Source: Planctomycetaceae bacterium (GTDB taxonomy: Bacteria > Planctomycetota > Planctomycetia > Pirellulales > Thermoguttaceae). Taken from it: 47,285 nt of DNA. The stretch lies in contig JAAYAY010000217.1 of NCBI GenBank assembly GCA_012719125.1, positions 1-47,285 on the forward strand, read 5' to 3'. The position numbers were made by a program, and so were the translations under genes. Each line of letters begins with the position of its first letter. Position 1 is the stretch's first letter. Positions 27,198 through 36,463 of this stretch are shown here, one piece after another. The notes under the pieces were generated by a model that saw nothing but the letters and a program-made list of their open reading frames with translations, was not told the DNA's origin and ran no database searches.

Positions 27198-30100
27198 ATG
27201 ACGGGCGAATCGCAGAAAGTGCCGGTGCTCACTCGCGTTGTTGAACTCTTCCTCCGCGGCGACGTGGCCGTCCTGCTGATCGTTCTGGCAACCATGCTCG
27301 GGCTCGCCTCACTCTACCTGACGCCCCGCGAAGAGGAACCCCAGATCGTCGTCCCTATGGCCGACGTCCTGGTATCCGCTCCCGGCCTCTCCGCCCACGA
27401 AGTGGAACAGCAGGTGACCCTTCGCTTGGAGAAACTGCTCAACCAGATCGACGGCGTCGAGTACCTCTACTCCATGTCGAAGCCGGGACAATGCATCGTC
27501 ACCGTACGCTTCTTCGTGGGCGAGGACCGCGAAGACTCGCTCGTTAAACTCTACAACAAGGTCCAGTCCAACCTCGACCAGATCCCCCCGAGCGTCAAGG
27601 CCTGGGTCGTCAAGCCCGTCGAAGTCGACGACGTGCCGATCGTCAACGTCACTCTCTGGTCCGAACGCCCCGACCTCTACGGCGATCACGAACTGCGGCG
27701 GATCGCCGAACAACTCCAGCACGAATTCCAGGCCATCGACAACACCAACCGCGTCGAGGTCATCGGCGGCCGCCCTCGCCGTGTGCGGGTCGAACTGCAG
27801 CCGGCCAAACTGGCCGGACGCAGCACCTCCGCCCTGCAAGTCGCCCAAGCCCTCCAGGCCAGCAACGTCAACGTGCACGCGGGCGCATTCGAACAACAAA
27901 ACCAGGAGTTCCTCGTCGAAGCAGGCGCCTTCCTGAAAAGCGCCGATGAACTGAACAAGCTCGTCGTCAACGTCGTCGGTGAAAGGCCCGTCTACCTCGA
28001 AGATGTCGCCGACGTCGTCGACGGCCCCGCCGAAGTCGACACCTACACCTGGATCGGCTTCGGACCGGCCGCAGAAAACCCCTACGACAGCAAGGACCGA
28101 CGGAGCTTCGATAACCTGAAGAACGCCCGCCCGCCCGCCGGCCAACTCTTTCCGGCAGTTCATGTGGCCGTCGGAAAGCGAAAGGGAACCAACGCCGTCT
28201 GGGTCGCCGGCGCCGTCGACCGGCGGATGGGCGAACTGGCCGACCCGCGAGCCGCCGACCGCCTCATCCCCAAAGGCGTCCATTACCGCATCACTCGCGA
28301 CTACGGCGAAACCGCCGACGCCAAAGTGACCGACCTGATCAAGAGCCTGGGCATCGCCGTCCTCACCGTCATCGGACTGATCGGCCTGGTCATGGGCTGG
28401 CGCACCGCTCTGGTCATCGCCCTGGCCATCCCCGTCTGCTACAGCATCACCCTGTTCATCAATCTCCTGACCGGCTACACCATCAACCGGGTCACCCTGT
28501 TTGCCCTGATTCTGGCTCTCGGGCTTCTCGTCGACGACCCCATCACCGGCGTCGAAAACATCGAACGCTACCTCAAGATGCGCAAGTGGAACGCCAAGGA
28601 AGCCGTGCTCCGCGCCATCCAGGAAGTCCAGCCGGCCCTGATCCTCTCCACCCTGGCGATTATCGCCAGCTTCCTGCCCCTCATGTTCATCACCGGCATG
28701 ATGGGCCCCTACATGGGCCCCATGGCGCTCAACGTCCCCCTGACCGTCACCGTCTCCACCTTCGTGGCCGTCATGATTACGCCCTGGATCGCCATGGTCG
28801 CCCTGCGAAAACTGGGCGAGAAAAACGGCCAGGAGGAATACGACGTCACCAGGCAGCCGCTCTATCGCGCCAGCCGTGCCGTGCTGGGAACGATTCTCAG
28901 CAGCCGGCTTCTCTCCTGGCTCACGTTGGGCGGCGTCGTGGTCTTGCTCATCGCGGCCATGGCGGTGCCCGCCTTTCGCGTCGTGCCGCTGAAAATGCTG
29001 CCCTACGACAACAAGAACGAATTCCAGATCGTCGTCGACATGCCCGAGGGCACCACGCTCGAATCGACGGAAGCCGTCACGCGTCAACTGGGCGACTACC
29101 TCGCCACCGTTGCCGAGGTCCGCGACTACCAACTTTACGTGGGTACCGCGTCGGCCATGGACTTCAACGGAATGGTCCGCCACTATTTCCTGCGGCGGGG
29201 CTCCAATGTGGCTGATATCCGCGTCAACCTCGCCCCCAAGGAACGCCGGGCCGATCAGTCCCACACCATGCTGCTGCGAGTGCGCGACGACCTGACTGCC
29301 ATCGCCAAACAGGGCGGCGCCAACATCAAACTGGTCGAAGTTCCCCCCGGCCCCCCGGTCATCGCCACGATCACCGCCGAGGTCTACGGCCCCGTCGGTG
29401 CCGGCTACGATCAGCAAATCGCCGCCGCCAGATTTGTCGAGGCCCGCATGGCACGGGAGCCGATGATCGTCGACGTCGACGTCAGCGCCGAAGCCGACCA
29501 GCAGAAATGGGTCTTCGCAACCGACCAGCCCAAGGCGGCGCTGACCGGAATCTCCAAGGAAAACGTGGCCAAAACCCTCCAACTCGCTCTCGACGGCATG
29601 CCCGCCACCGTCCTCCATCCACCCGGAGAAGTCGATCCGCTCTGGGCCGAATTGCGCGTCGCTCGCGATAAACGCTCAGCCATCGAAGACCTCGAAGACC
29701 TCTACATCCAGGGGCAGCAAGGTCAGATGGTCCAACTCGGCGCCCTCGGCCGGTTCATCCAGCGCAACCCCGATGGCTCGCCCGTCCTGGAAGACAAGAC
29801 GATCTATCACAAGAACCTCCGCCGCGTCGTCTACGTCTACGGCGAAGTGGCCGGGCGCCCCCCCGCCGACGCAATTCTCGACATGCAGTTCGATCAGCAG
29901 CCCGACGGCACCACCCCGGCCCCCGCCGAACCCCGCCCCTGGAACCAGCGCACCTGGCTCAAGCCCGGCGGAGGCGATCCCTGGGCAATCCCCGCCGGAT
30001 ACGAAATCCACTGGGCCGGCGAAGGCGAATGGAAGATCACCCTCGACGTCTTTCGCGACCTGGGCCTCGCTTTCGCGGCCGCCCAGGTGGGTATCTTCGT

Positions 30101-30584
30101 CATCCTCATGTTCCAGACCGGCTCGCGACTCCTGCCGCTGGTGATCATGATGGCCATCCCGCTGACCATGATCGGCATCATGCCCGGCTTCTGGCTGCTC
30201 AACGTCCTGGTCGATCGCCCGATCGGACCGAGCGGCTATCCGAATCCGGTCTTCTTCACCGCCACGGCCATGATCGGCATGATCGCCCTCGGCGGCATCG
30301 TCGTCCGCAACTCGGTCGTCCTCATCGATTTCATCAATCAGAGTATGACCGAAGGCCTCTCCATGCGGGAAGCCGTCATCCAAAGCGTCGCCGTTCGCAC
30401 CCGCCCGATCCTGCTCACGGCCGGCACCACCTTGCTCGGCAACTGGGTCATCACCCTCGACCCGATCTTCTCGGGCCTCGCCTGGGCAATCATCTTCGGC
30501 ATCCTCACCTCAACCGTGTTCACCCTGCTGGTGATCCCGTTGGTCTACTGGTTGTTGTACGGCAAGTCAGAACGCTACTCTTGA
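27198..30584 (+). CDS. RND-family efflux pump
   Basis: Proton-driven inner-membrane transporter of 1128 residues with the AcrB-like plan: TM1 near the N-terminus, a periplasmic loop, TM2-6, a second loop and TM8-12. The proton-relay pair D446-D447 is in ALGLLVDDPITGVENIER. Two porter-domain repeats are visible. The extra length is mostly in the loops (for example an insertion around GFGPAAENPYDSKDRRSFDN). The substrate cannot be assigned. The neighbouring Cys-rich and DUF2892 proteins hint at thiols or soft metals, but the pump lacks obvious metal-site methionine clusters. GGGAGG precedes ATG 27198. Its stop overlaps the opposing DUF2961 gene by 10 bp. Confidence 0.93.
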   Translation: MTGESQKVPVLTRVVELFLRGDVAVLLIVLATMLGLASLYLTPREEEPQIVVPMADVLVSAPGLSAHEVEQQVTLRLEKLLNQIDGVEYLYSMSKPGQCIVTVRFFVGEDREDSLVKLYNKVQSNLDQIPPSVKAWVVKPVEVDDVPIVNVTLWSERPDLYGDHELRRIAEQLQHEFQAIDNTNRVEVIGGRPRRVRVELQPAKLAGRSTSALQVAQALQASNVNVHAGAFEQQNQEFLVEAGAFLKSADELNKLVVNVVGERPVYLEDVADVVDGPAEVDTYTWIGFGPAAENPYDSKDRRSFDNLKNARPPAGQLFPAVHVAVGKRKGTNAVWVAGAVDRRMGELADPRAADRLIPKGVHYRITRDYGETADAKVTDLIKSLGIAVLTVIGLIGLVMGWRTALVIALAIPVCYSITLFINLLTGYTINRVTLFALILALGLLVDDPITGVENIERYLKMRKWNAKEAVLRAIQEVQPALILSTLAIIASFLPLMFITGMMGPYMGPMALNVPLTVTVSTFVAVMITPWIAMVALRKLGEKNGQEEYDVTRQPLYRASRAVLGTILSSRLLSWLTLGGVVVLLIAAMAVPAFRVVPLKMLPYDNKNEFQIVVDMPEGTTLESTEAVTRQLGDYLATVAEVRDYQLYVGTASAMDFNGMVRHYFLRRGSNVADIRVNLAPKERRADQSHTMLLRVRDDLTAIAKQGGANIKLVEVPPGPPVIATITAEVYGPVGAGYDQQIAAARFVEARMAREPMIVDVDVSAEADQQKWVFATDQPKAALTGISKENVAKTLQLALDGMPATVLHPPGEVDPLWAELRVARDKRSAIEDLEDLYIQGQQGQMVQLGALGRFIQRNPDGSPVLEDKTIYHKNLRRVVYVYGEVAGRPPADAILDMQFDQQPDGTTPAPAEPRPWNQRTWLKPGGGDPWAIPAGYEIHWAGEGEWKITLDVFRDLGLAFAAAQVGIFVILMFQTGSRLLPLVIMMAIPLTMIGIMPGFWLLNVLVDRPIGPSGYPNPVFFTATAMIGMIALGGIVVRNSVVLIDFINQSMTEGLSMREAVIQSVAVRTRPILLTAGTTLLGNWVITLDPIFSGLAWAIIFGILTSTVFTLLVIPLVYWLLYGKSERYS

Positions 30585-31675
30585 GGCAAATCGGCCGTCC
30601 TCGCTGCCACACCCGGAAACTCCGGCAGCGGAGCGCTCGGCACCGGCTCGTACCAGAAGGTCGAACAAGACCAGTCGTCTTCGGTCTCGACCAGCCCTTT
30701 CTGGTAGGAAATCTGCTGGATCGTGATCCGGCACTCCTTCTGCCAGGCAATCGGGTCGGGCAGGTGCCAGCGATACATCGAGACGTAGTTGTTCTCGTTC
30801 AGGCTGCAGCCGTTGTAAAGGAACGGTGTCTGCTGGATGCCCCAGGAAAGGCCCACGTAATCTTCACTCCCCGTTCCGCAGATCGTGGGGAACTCCCGGT
30901 CGCCGTCCATATAGACCTTGATCTCGCCCTCGCCCCACCAGCGATCGTGAAGGTTCCGGATCCCGATCACCGAGCCGATGAACCGCCCCTTGGCCTCGCG
31001 CTTCGGCAGCAACTCGAAATCCTTCTTCTCCGTGGTCGTATTCTCGCGGCGGAAAAGCACGTGCAGCCGGCCCACGCCCTGCGGATGCTTGTCCTGGAGC
31101 GTGTAGTCGATCTGGTAGTAGAGCGGCATCGCCTTCTCGCCCTCGTTGACGAACTCGAACCGGGCCCGCTTCGCAAACGGCATCGGCAGCCAGATGTTCA
31201 TCCCCGCCTTCTCGCCCACGGAATGGACGGCCGAACAATAGGGCTTGACGATCCCGTGGGCGATGCCGAAGAAGTCGGCCACGGGGCATTCGATGCTCGG
31301 GTGCTCCTGGTCGTCCCACCAGGCGCGAATGACGAGACTGCGGAGGTTGTTCGGAATCGGCCGCGTCGTTATCCAGATATGCCGGATTGTGCCCGGCCCT
31401 TCAATGTCACACAGTTGCACCGTCTCGCCCGGCTGAACGCTCCGGGCAGGAGAGCCCTTACGGGTCGGTCCGAGATTGCTGGCCGCCTTGCCCCCCTCGC
31501 CCGGTGCCCCGGTCGGATTTTCGAACGAGATCGAACGGGAAACGAGTCCCGTATCGAGCAGATAGGGCTGGGCCACCAGGTCGACCGGAACCTGTGCCGA
31601 CGCCGGTGTGAACAGCACTCCGAGGAACATGACAATCACTACGACGGGCAGGGCGTGACGCAACGGACGGTACAT
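30575..31675 (-). CDS. Secreted DUF2961 glycosidase (GH172-like)
   Basis: A signal peptide (VVVIVMFLGVLFTPASA) precedes a DUF2961 domain: CDIEGPGTIRHIWIT, HPSIECPVADFFG, KVYMDGDREFPTICGTGSEDY, GLSWGIQQTPF and MYRWHLPDPI are family hallmarks. DUF2961 proteins include exo-acting alpha-fructofuranosidases and alpha-arabinofuranosidases (GH172); which sugar this one cleaves is not evident. AGGAG sits just before ATG 31675, well inside a longer open frame. It probably works outside the cytoplasm on polysaccharide or glycoconjugate. It is divergent from the thioredoxin gene. Confidence 0.87.
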   Translation of the reverse strand: MYRPLRHALPVVVIVMFLGVLFTPASAQVPVDLVAQPYLLDTGLVSRSISFENPTGAPGEGGKAASNLGPTRKGSPARSVQPGETVQLCDIEGPGTIRHIWITTRPIPNNLRSLVIRAWWDDQEHPSIECPVADFFGIAHGIVKPYCSAVHSVGEKAGMNIWLPMPFAKRARFEFVNEGEKAMPLYYQIDYTLQDKHPQGVGRLHVLFRRENTTTEKKDFELLPKREAKGRFIGSVIGIRNLHDRWWGEGEIKVYMDGDREFPTICGTGSEDYVGLSWGIQQTPFLYNGCSLNENNYVSMYRWHLPDPIAWQKECRITIQQISYQKGLVETEDDWSCSTFWYEPVPSAPLPEFPGVAARTADLPQE

Positions 31676-31923
31676 TTCTCCTGGCTCCTTCTGAAAGCTG
31701 CGGGAATCGTGCCGGCAATAGCCAAACGTCAATCGTTCCGCATTGTACCCACATTGCCGGGCAACACCAGAACCGGACAGGCGGGCCGTCCAGAAGTGGG
31801 GAATGTAACCGTTCCTGCCCCTGGCGCATCCAACCAAACAACTGGAGGGGATAACGGAATCCTCCCCCCCTGCGAGTTCCGGCTCGCGGCAGAAAGCATG
31901 AACTTGACCAAGGAGCATATTCG

Positions 31924-32421
31924 ATGAGTTCCGCCAAAGAACCCGCTTGGACCACCACCCTGGTGATTGTTTTCGTGGCCGGCCTGCTCTTCTACGGAAT
32001 GACCCGCGGCCCCGGGACTTGCCCCGCCAGTTTGCCGCGGTCCGCCTCCGTCGAGAGCGTTCCACTGTCGTCCTCTCCTGCGAACACGCAACCTACAGAG
32101 GCCGACTCCGGTCCGGCACTGGTCTACGCCGACGACAGCAACTTCGACGAAGTCGTTCTTCAGGCCAAGGGCCCTGTGCTGGTCGACTTCTACGCCGACT
32201 GGTGCGGCCCCTGCCAGCAACTCGCCCCCGTCCTGGAGCGTGTCTCCCAGGACCTGACCGAAGGCCGCATCGTCAAGGTGAACGTCGACCAGAACCCCCA
32301 GCTTGCCGCCCGTTACAACATCCAGGCCCTTCCCACCCTGCTCGTCTTCGTCGACGGCCAGGTTGTCCAAAAGGCCATGGGCATGCAGAGCGAGCAAGAG
32401 ATTCGCTCCCTGCTGCAATAG
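31924..32421 (+). CDS. Membrane-anchored thioredoxin
   Basis: A single N-terminal membrane helix (TLVIVFVAGLLFYGMT) and a 40-residue Ser/Pro-rich linker lead to a thioredoxin domain with the active site W-C94-G-P-C97 and the cis-proline motif ALPTLLVF. It faces the periplasm if inserted in the usual orientation, where it could reduce or exchange disulfides; the canonical CGPC favours a reducing role. AAGGAG precedes the ATG. It lies near the efflux operon but is separated by the divergent GH172 gene, and ends at a clear terminator. Confidence 0.92.
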   Translation: MSSAKEPAWTTTLVIVFVAGLLFYGMTRGPGTCPASLPRSASVESVPLSSSPANTQPTEADSGPALVYADDSNFDEVVLQAKGPVLVDFYADWCGPCQQLAPVLERVSQDLTEGRIVKVNVDQNPQLAARYNIQALPTLLVFVDGQVVQKAMGMQSEQEIRSLLQ

Positions 32422-32444
32422 CAACCTCCAGGCACAATTCTCTC

Positions 32445-32482
32445 GGGCTCCGTTTCACGACCTCAGAAACGGAGCCCTTTTT
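32445..32482 (+). terminator. Rho-independent terminator after thioredoxin
   Basis: A perfect 12-bp stem, GGGCTCCGTTTC / GAAACGGAGCCC, with a 9-nt loop is followed by TTTTT, 23 nt after the thioredoxin stop. Confidence 0.9.
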
Positions 32483-32539
32483 GTTGCGCACTTCCCACGA
32501 CATGCTGCGCATCGTTCGAGGATTGAGGGTCGCACTGTA

Positions 32540-32569
32540 GGACAGGTTTGCAGTTCCTGCAACCTGTCC
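32540..32569. repeat. GGACAGGTTTGCAG hairpin
   Basis: GGACAGGTTTGCAG and CTGCAACCTGTCC form a stem with one bulged base and a TTC loop. It lies in the leader region of the glycoside hydrolase gene, after the terminator. It may be a dispersed REP-like element rather than a regulator. Confidence 0.5.
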
Positions 32570-32735
32570 AAGGCATGTTGCCCGTCTATCCTGCGACAGT
32601 TATTCCTCGAGCGATGCTACGCAGACGCAATCTCGCCACCCTATGGCACCCCCCTCGCGGATCTGCCATGATTTCTTGCAGAAGCTCGCGTCGGTTTCCC
32701 CGTCTTCCTCCCGCTCCGCGATCGGAGAACACGCC

Positions 32736-35576
32736 ATGACCACTCTCCTTGCCCTGATCTTCACCCTCGGTGCCGGCGAACTGGCACACCTCGACAACCT
32801 CGCCGTCAACCCCTCCTTCGAAACCGATGCCGATCGCGACCACCTCCCCGACGGCTGGCGGCCGTCGGCCTACGATTCCCCCGCCGTGCTCGAGTGGAGC
32901 GATACCATCGCCCGCACCGGCTCGCGCAGCCTGATGATCCGCGATTCCCTTCGCAACGGCGATACTCGCGACTGGAAAAAGTCGAGCGGCCGGTGGTCGT
33001 CTGCGCCGCGCCCCGTCACACCGGGAACCGCGTACACCCTCGAAGTTTGGATTAAAACCGATGGCATGACCGGCAAGGCCAATGCCCACCTCGCCTGGCA
33101 GCAGGGCTCCCGCTGGTTGAGCGAGATCCCCACCGAAGCGGTCGCCGGCACCTGCGATTGGCAACGCGTGACCGCTCGCGGCATCGCTCCCGACGGCGCC
33201 GACTCGCTGGTGATCTCCATGAACCACTCGCGCAGCAAGGGAACCGCATGGTTCGACGATATCAAGGTCTCCGGCGCCAGCGAAATGCCGCCCGAGGTCC
33301 AGTACACCTTCAACGACACCAGCGACTGGTTCCCCTTCGAGTTCCCCGCCGACGATACGAATCTCGACACGATCGACCTCGCCGGCCTGCTCGACGCCCC
33401 CGCGGGCAAGCGGGGCTTCGTCACGGTGAAAGACGACGGTCACTTCTATTTCGAAGACGGTACCCGAGCCCGCTTCTTCGGCACCAACGTCGGCGGAGCC
33501 GCCTGCGCGCCGCCCAAGGAAGAAGCCCCGGTCATCGCCGCACGGCTGGCCAAGTACGGTGTCAACATGCTCCGGCTCCACAGCATGGACGGCCGCTGGG
33601 GCCCCCTGCTGCCGGGCGACGCTAAGACAAGCCAGACCCTCGATCCGGAGGCCCTCGACCGCGTTGATTTCTTTGTCAACGAGCTCAAGAAGTGCGGCAT
33701 CTACGTCTACATGGACCTGCTCGACTACCGCTGGTTCCGCACGGCCGACGGCGTCGCCCACGGCGACGACTTCTCCCATAACTGGGCCGGCTCGATGAAG
33801 GGCGCCTCGATCTTCGACCCCCGCATGATCGAACTTCAAAAGGACTATGCCACCAAGCTCCTGACCCATCGCAATCCCTACACGGGCCTGCGCTACGTCG
33901 ACGAGCCGGCCATGGCCGTCGTCGAGACCACCAACGAAAACTCCCTCTTCTACTTCCTCCGCAACAACGACCTCTCGCTCCCCTACTACCGCGACGCCCT
34001 CCAGCAGCGGTGGAATGACTGGCTCCTCGATCGTTACAAGACCCGCCCCGCCCTGGCCAAGGCCTGGACCGACACCGCCGGCCGCAATGCCCTGCTCAGC
34101 GAAGAAGACCCGGCCACCGCAACCGTGGCCTTCATGTTCGGAGCCGCGAACCGAGTTCCGGCCGTCGCCGATCCCCAGAAGTTCGATCCCCTGGTCAGCC
34201 CGCCCCGATTGGGCGACGCCCTGCGGTTCCTCGCCGACCTCCAGCGCGCCTACTATCGCCAGATGCACGGCCATCTCAAGACGATCGGCGTCCGGGCGCC
34301 CATCGCCGGCACCAACCAGACCTTCTTCGTGGCCGACACCCAGGTCGACGCCTCCGAAAACGACTTCATCAGCCGCAACCAGTACTGGCGGCACCCCAAT
34401 CGCAACGCCCAACCGTTCTTCAAATTCTCCAACGAGGCCCTCCTCGAAGTCGACATCCCCACGCAGCGCAATCCCCTCTCGGTCATCGCCCGCACCAGCG
34501 TAGCCGGCAAACCGCAGGCCGTGGCCGAATTCAACTTCCCCTGGCCCAACGAGTACCGGGCCGAGGGCTTGCTCATGGCGGCCGCCTACTCCTGCCTGCA
34601 AGACTGGGACGTTTTCCTCCTCTTCTCCTACGCCCCCGGCCAGTCGCGGCTCTCCATGTTCCAGAGCCAGTCCGACCCGGCCCGCTGGGGCGAGTTTCCC
34701 GCCGCCGCACTCATGTTCCACCGCCACGACGTCGCCCCCGCGAACAACGAGATCCACGTCGTCCACACCGTCGAAGACCGCTTCACCCCGCGGCCTGCCA
34801 CGCCCCAAGGCGAGCAGGTCGATTACGGCTACCTCACCTTTGTCTCGAAAGGCCGCACTGCTTTCGTCGACGGCGCCTATCGCGGCAAGGCCGACGCCGT
34901 CCTCGCCTGCGGTCCCTCGGCCGACGTGCCCGTCGAGGGAGACGTGAAAACCATCCGCCTGCCCGAGCGCCCGTGGGAAGAGTGGCTCTATCCCAAATTC
35001 GTCGACGCCGCCCAAAAACTCGGCCTCGAAGGCTATGCCAACATGGACGGCACCGCAAAGCGTTTCGACAGCGACACGGGCCAGCTCTCCCTCGACTACG
35101 GCCGTGCCCTCCTGACCATCGATACCGATCGCACCCAAGGCGCCGTCGGTCGCCTGAAGGCCGCCGGACCGATCAAGTTGGGCGCTCTGCAAATCCACGC
35201 CGAAACCGAATTCGCCGCCGTGGTAGCCACCTCGCTCGACGGGCAGCCCCTCGGCCTTTCCCGCCGCCTGCTGATCACGGCCGTAGGCCGCGCCGAAAAC
35301 ACCTCCCAAGGCTTCTGGCCGCCCACCCCCGAGCAAGCCCGCCGCTCTCCCACGGCCTGGATGCTCCCCGGCGAAGGACGCCTCCCCGTCATCACCGAGC
35401 CCATCCACGCCGACGTCGCGCTCCCTGTTCCAGGCAACGCCAAACTCTACCGCCTCGACCCCGCCGGCCGCCGCGCCGGCCAACTCCAGGCCGACACCAC
35501 CTCCGGCACCCTGCACTTCAACCCGGCCGACGCCCGAAGCATCTGGATGGAGGTCGTGGTGGAACGAATGGAGTGA
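32736..35576 (+). CDS. Secreted clan GH-A-type glycoside hydrolase with N-terminal CBM
   Basis: 946 residues. After a short hydrophobic start (TTLLALIFTLGAG), residues about 20-190 resemble a CBM4/9-type sandwich (NLAVNPSFETDADRDHLPDG, TAWFDDIKVSG). The TIM barrel follows (FFGTNVGG, KYGVNMLRLHSMDG, GIYVYMDLLDYRWF). E401 in TTNENS fits the acid/base Glu of GH-A enzymes and E598 in AVAEFNFPW the nucleophile; both are inferred from context. The C-terminal 200 residues are beta-rich. GGAGA precedes ATG 32736. The exact GH family and substrate are unknown; a large, oligosaccharide-acting enzyme is likely. Confidence 0.78.
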   Translation: MTTLLALIFTLGAGELAHLDNLAVNPSFETDADRDHLPDGWRPSAYDSPAVLEWSDTIARTGSRSLMIRDSLRNGDTRDWKKSSGRWSSAPRPVTPGTAYTLEVWIKTDGMTGKANAHLAWQQGSRWLSEIPTEAVAGTCDWQRVTARGIAPDGADSLVISMNHSRSKGTAWFDDIKVSGASEMPPEVQYTFNDTSDWFPFEFPADDTNLDTIDLAGLLDAPAGKRGFVTVKDDGHFYFEDGTRARFFGTNVGGAACAPPKEEAPVIAARLAKYGVNMLRLHSMDGRWGPLLPGDAKTSQTLDPEALDRVDFFVNELKKCGIYVYMDLLDYRWFRTADGVAHGDDFSHNWAGSMKGASIFDPRMIELQKDYATKLLTHRNPYTGLRYVDEPAMAVVETTNENSLFYFLRNNDLSLPYYRDALQQRWNDWLLDRYKTRPALAKAWTDTAGRNALLSEEDPATATVAFMFGAANRVPAVADPQKFDPLVSPPRLGDALRFLADLQRAYYRQMHGHLKTIGVRAPIAGTNQTFFVADTQVDASENDFISRNQYWRHPNRNAQPFFKFSNEALLEVDIPTQRNPLSVIARTSVAGKPQAVAEFNFPWPNEYRAEGLLMAAAYSCLQDWDVFLLFSYAPGQSRLSMFQSQSDPARWGEFPAAALMFHRHDVAPANNEIHVVHTVEDRFTPRPATPQGEQVDYGYLTFVSKGRTAFVDGAYRGKADAVLACGPSADVPVEGDVKTIRLPERPWEEWLYPKFVDAAQKLGLEGYANMDGTAKRFDSDTGQLSLDYGRALLTIDTDRTQGAVGRLKAAGPIKLGALQIHAETEFAAVVATSLDGQPLGLSRRLLITAVGRAENTSQGFWPPTPEQARRSPTAWMLPGEGRLPVITEPIHADVALPVPGNAKLYRLDPAGRRAGQLQADTTSGTLHFNPADARSIWMEVVVERME

Positions 35577-35605
35577 TGGAATGGAAGGAATAGTGGAATA
35601 GTGGA
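35560..35605. repeat. GGAATAGTGGAATAGTGGA low-complexity tract
   Basis: Imperfect GGAAT/GTGGA units overlap the last codons of the glycoside hydrolase and run beyond its stop. The reverse complement resembles the tract at 14505-14540. Confidence 0.4.
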
Positions 35606-35618
35606 GTGACGTGGGTGG

Positions 35619-35693
35619 CGCCGATGATTTTCCGCGGATCGTCCTCCACTTCACAACACGTCTTCGGAAAATCGTCGGCGTTGCCTCGGCAAC
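35619..35693. repeat. REP hairpin, left partner of transposase remnant
   Basis: CGCCGATGATTTTCCG (35619-35634) pairs with CGGAAAATCGTCGGCG (35665-35680; 15 of 16), then a small GTTGCC-TC-GGCAAC palindrome (35680-35693). The same module, reverse-complemented, lies at 36191-36263 on the other side of the transposase remnant. Confidence 0.75.
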
Positions 35694-35702
35694 AGGAAGA
35701 TA

Positions 35703-36148
35703 TCAGAAGACCCACCCGAGCGGTACGCCTACGGACTTCTGTTGTTCGAAATACCGAGCAGAACTCCACCGCCATTGGCAAGGTGAGCTGACCAGTCCCG
35801 CACGGACCGGATTCCAGTGCATGTAGTTCAGCTTCTCGATAGCCTTCTTCTCCGTGAACAGGCTGAACGGATAGTACTTGGCCTGCCAGACCGGCTCGCG
35901 CGGCTCTTCCACGTCTGCATGAAGGGACTGAGGCACTGCGATTCTGGAAACCATACGATAACATGGACATGGTCGGGCATGATCACAAACCCGCACCAGG
36001 TGCCATGACGATTCTCAAGTTCCTCTGAGAGAACTCCCATAACGATTTGTCGGGAACGAGGATGCTCCAAGAGGCGGCGTCGCCGATAACAGGAGAACGT
36101 CACAAACTGAGCGTGGAGTTCATCGTCGTAGATTCGTCGTCTGGCCAT
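35703..36148 (-). pseudogene. REP-associated tyrosine transposase (RAYT, IS200-like), broken
   Basis: The N-terminal part from ATG 36148 reads MARRRIYDDELHAQFVTFSC and then VIMPDHVHVIVWFPES, the HUH metal-binding motif of Y1 transposases. After LSPFMQTWKSR near 35910 the homologous sequence continues in another frame (EPVWQAKYYPFSLF, KLNYMHWNPVRAGLV, WRWSSARYFE, SVGVPLGW). About 25 residues usually found between these blocks are missing, so the gene carries a deletion plus a frameshift and is inactive. It is flanked on both sides by mirror-image REP hairpins, its expected substrates. Confidence 0.8.
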
Positions 36149-36190
36149 GAGGCCATTTTCTTCTCGGCAAAGTCGCCAGGCAATCCTCCC

Positions 36191-36263
36191 GTTGCCAAGG
36201 CAACACCGACGATTTTCCGAAAACACTGCACGAGATGCACAGCATACAGCGGAAAATCATCGG
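36191..36263. repeat. REP hairpin, right partner of transposase remnant
   Basis: GTTGCC-AA-GGCAAC (36191-36204), then CCGACGATTTTCCG (36206-36219) pairing with CGGAAAATCATCGG (36250-36263). It is the inverted counterpart of the element at 35619-35693, with a different loop sequence. Confidence 0.75.
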
Positions 36264-36428
36264 TGCAACCCCTTCCCACGCATCATTCCCCCCCAGGCGT
36301 GAAACCGACGCGACACGGCAACTCACCCCTTCTCCTACCCCGAAGGGGCCCGACACATCAGCCCGGGGCAGAGGCCAGGCGAGCCCCGCGAGCCTGGCCG
36401 CCGCCCCGGGTACTAACTGCCCAACGGG

Positions 36429-36450
36429 TTGCAGTTTCCGACAACTGCAA
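36429..36450 (+). promoter_or_regulatory. Leader hairpin before the CAP-domain gene
   Basis: TTGCAGTT and AACTGCAA form a perfect 8-bp stem with a TCCGAC loop, ending 13 nt before the ATG at 36464 and just upstream of its AAGG ribosome site. It could affect translation; a chance or repeat-derived hairpin is equally possible. Confidence 0.35.
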
Positions 36451-36463
36451 GTAAGGTTGACCT

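Noticed and set aside
27309-29618. 769-codon minus-strand frame rich in Asp, Gly, His and Glu
   Set aside because: Antisense to the RND pump; the composition follows from the complement of transporter codons.
30029-31927. 632-codon plus-strand frame
   Set aside because: It runs out of frame through the end of the RND gene and antisense to the DUF2961 gene, both well supported.
32586-35654. 1022-codon minus-strand frame
   Set aside because: Antisense to the glycoside hydrolase gene; Gly/Val/Glu-rich with no domain.
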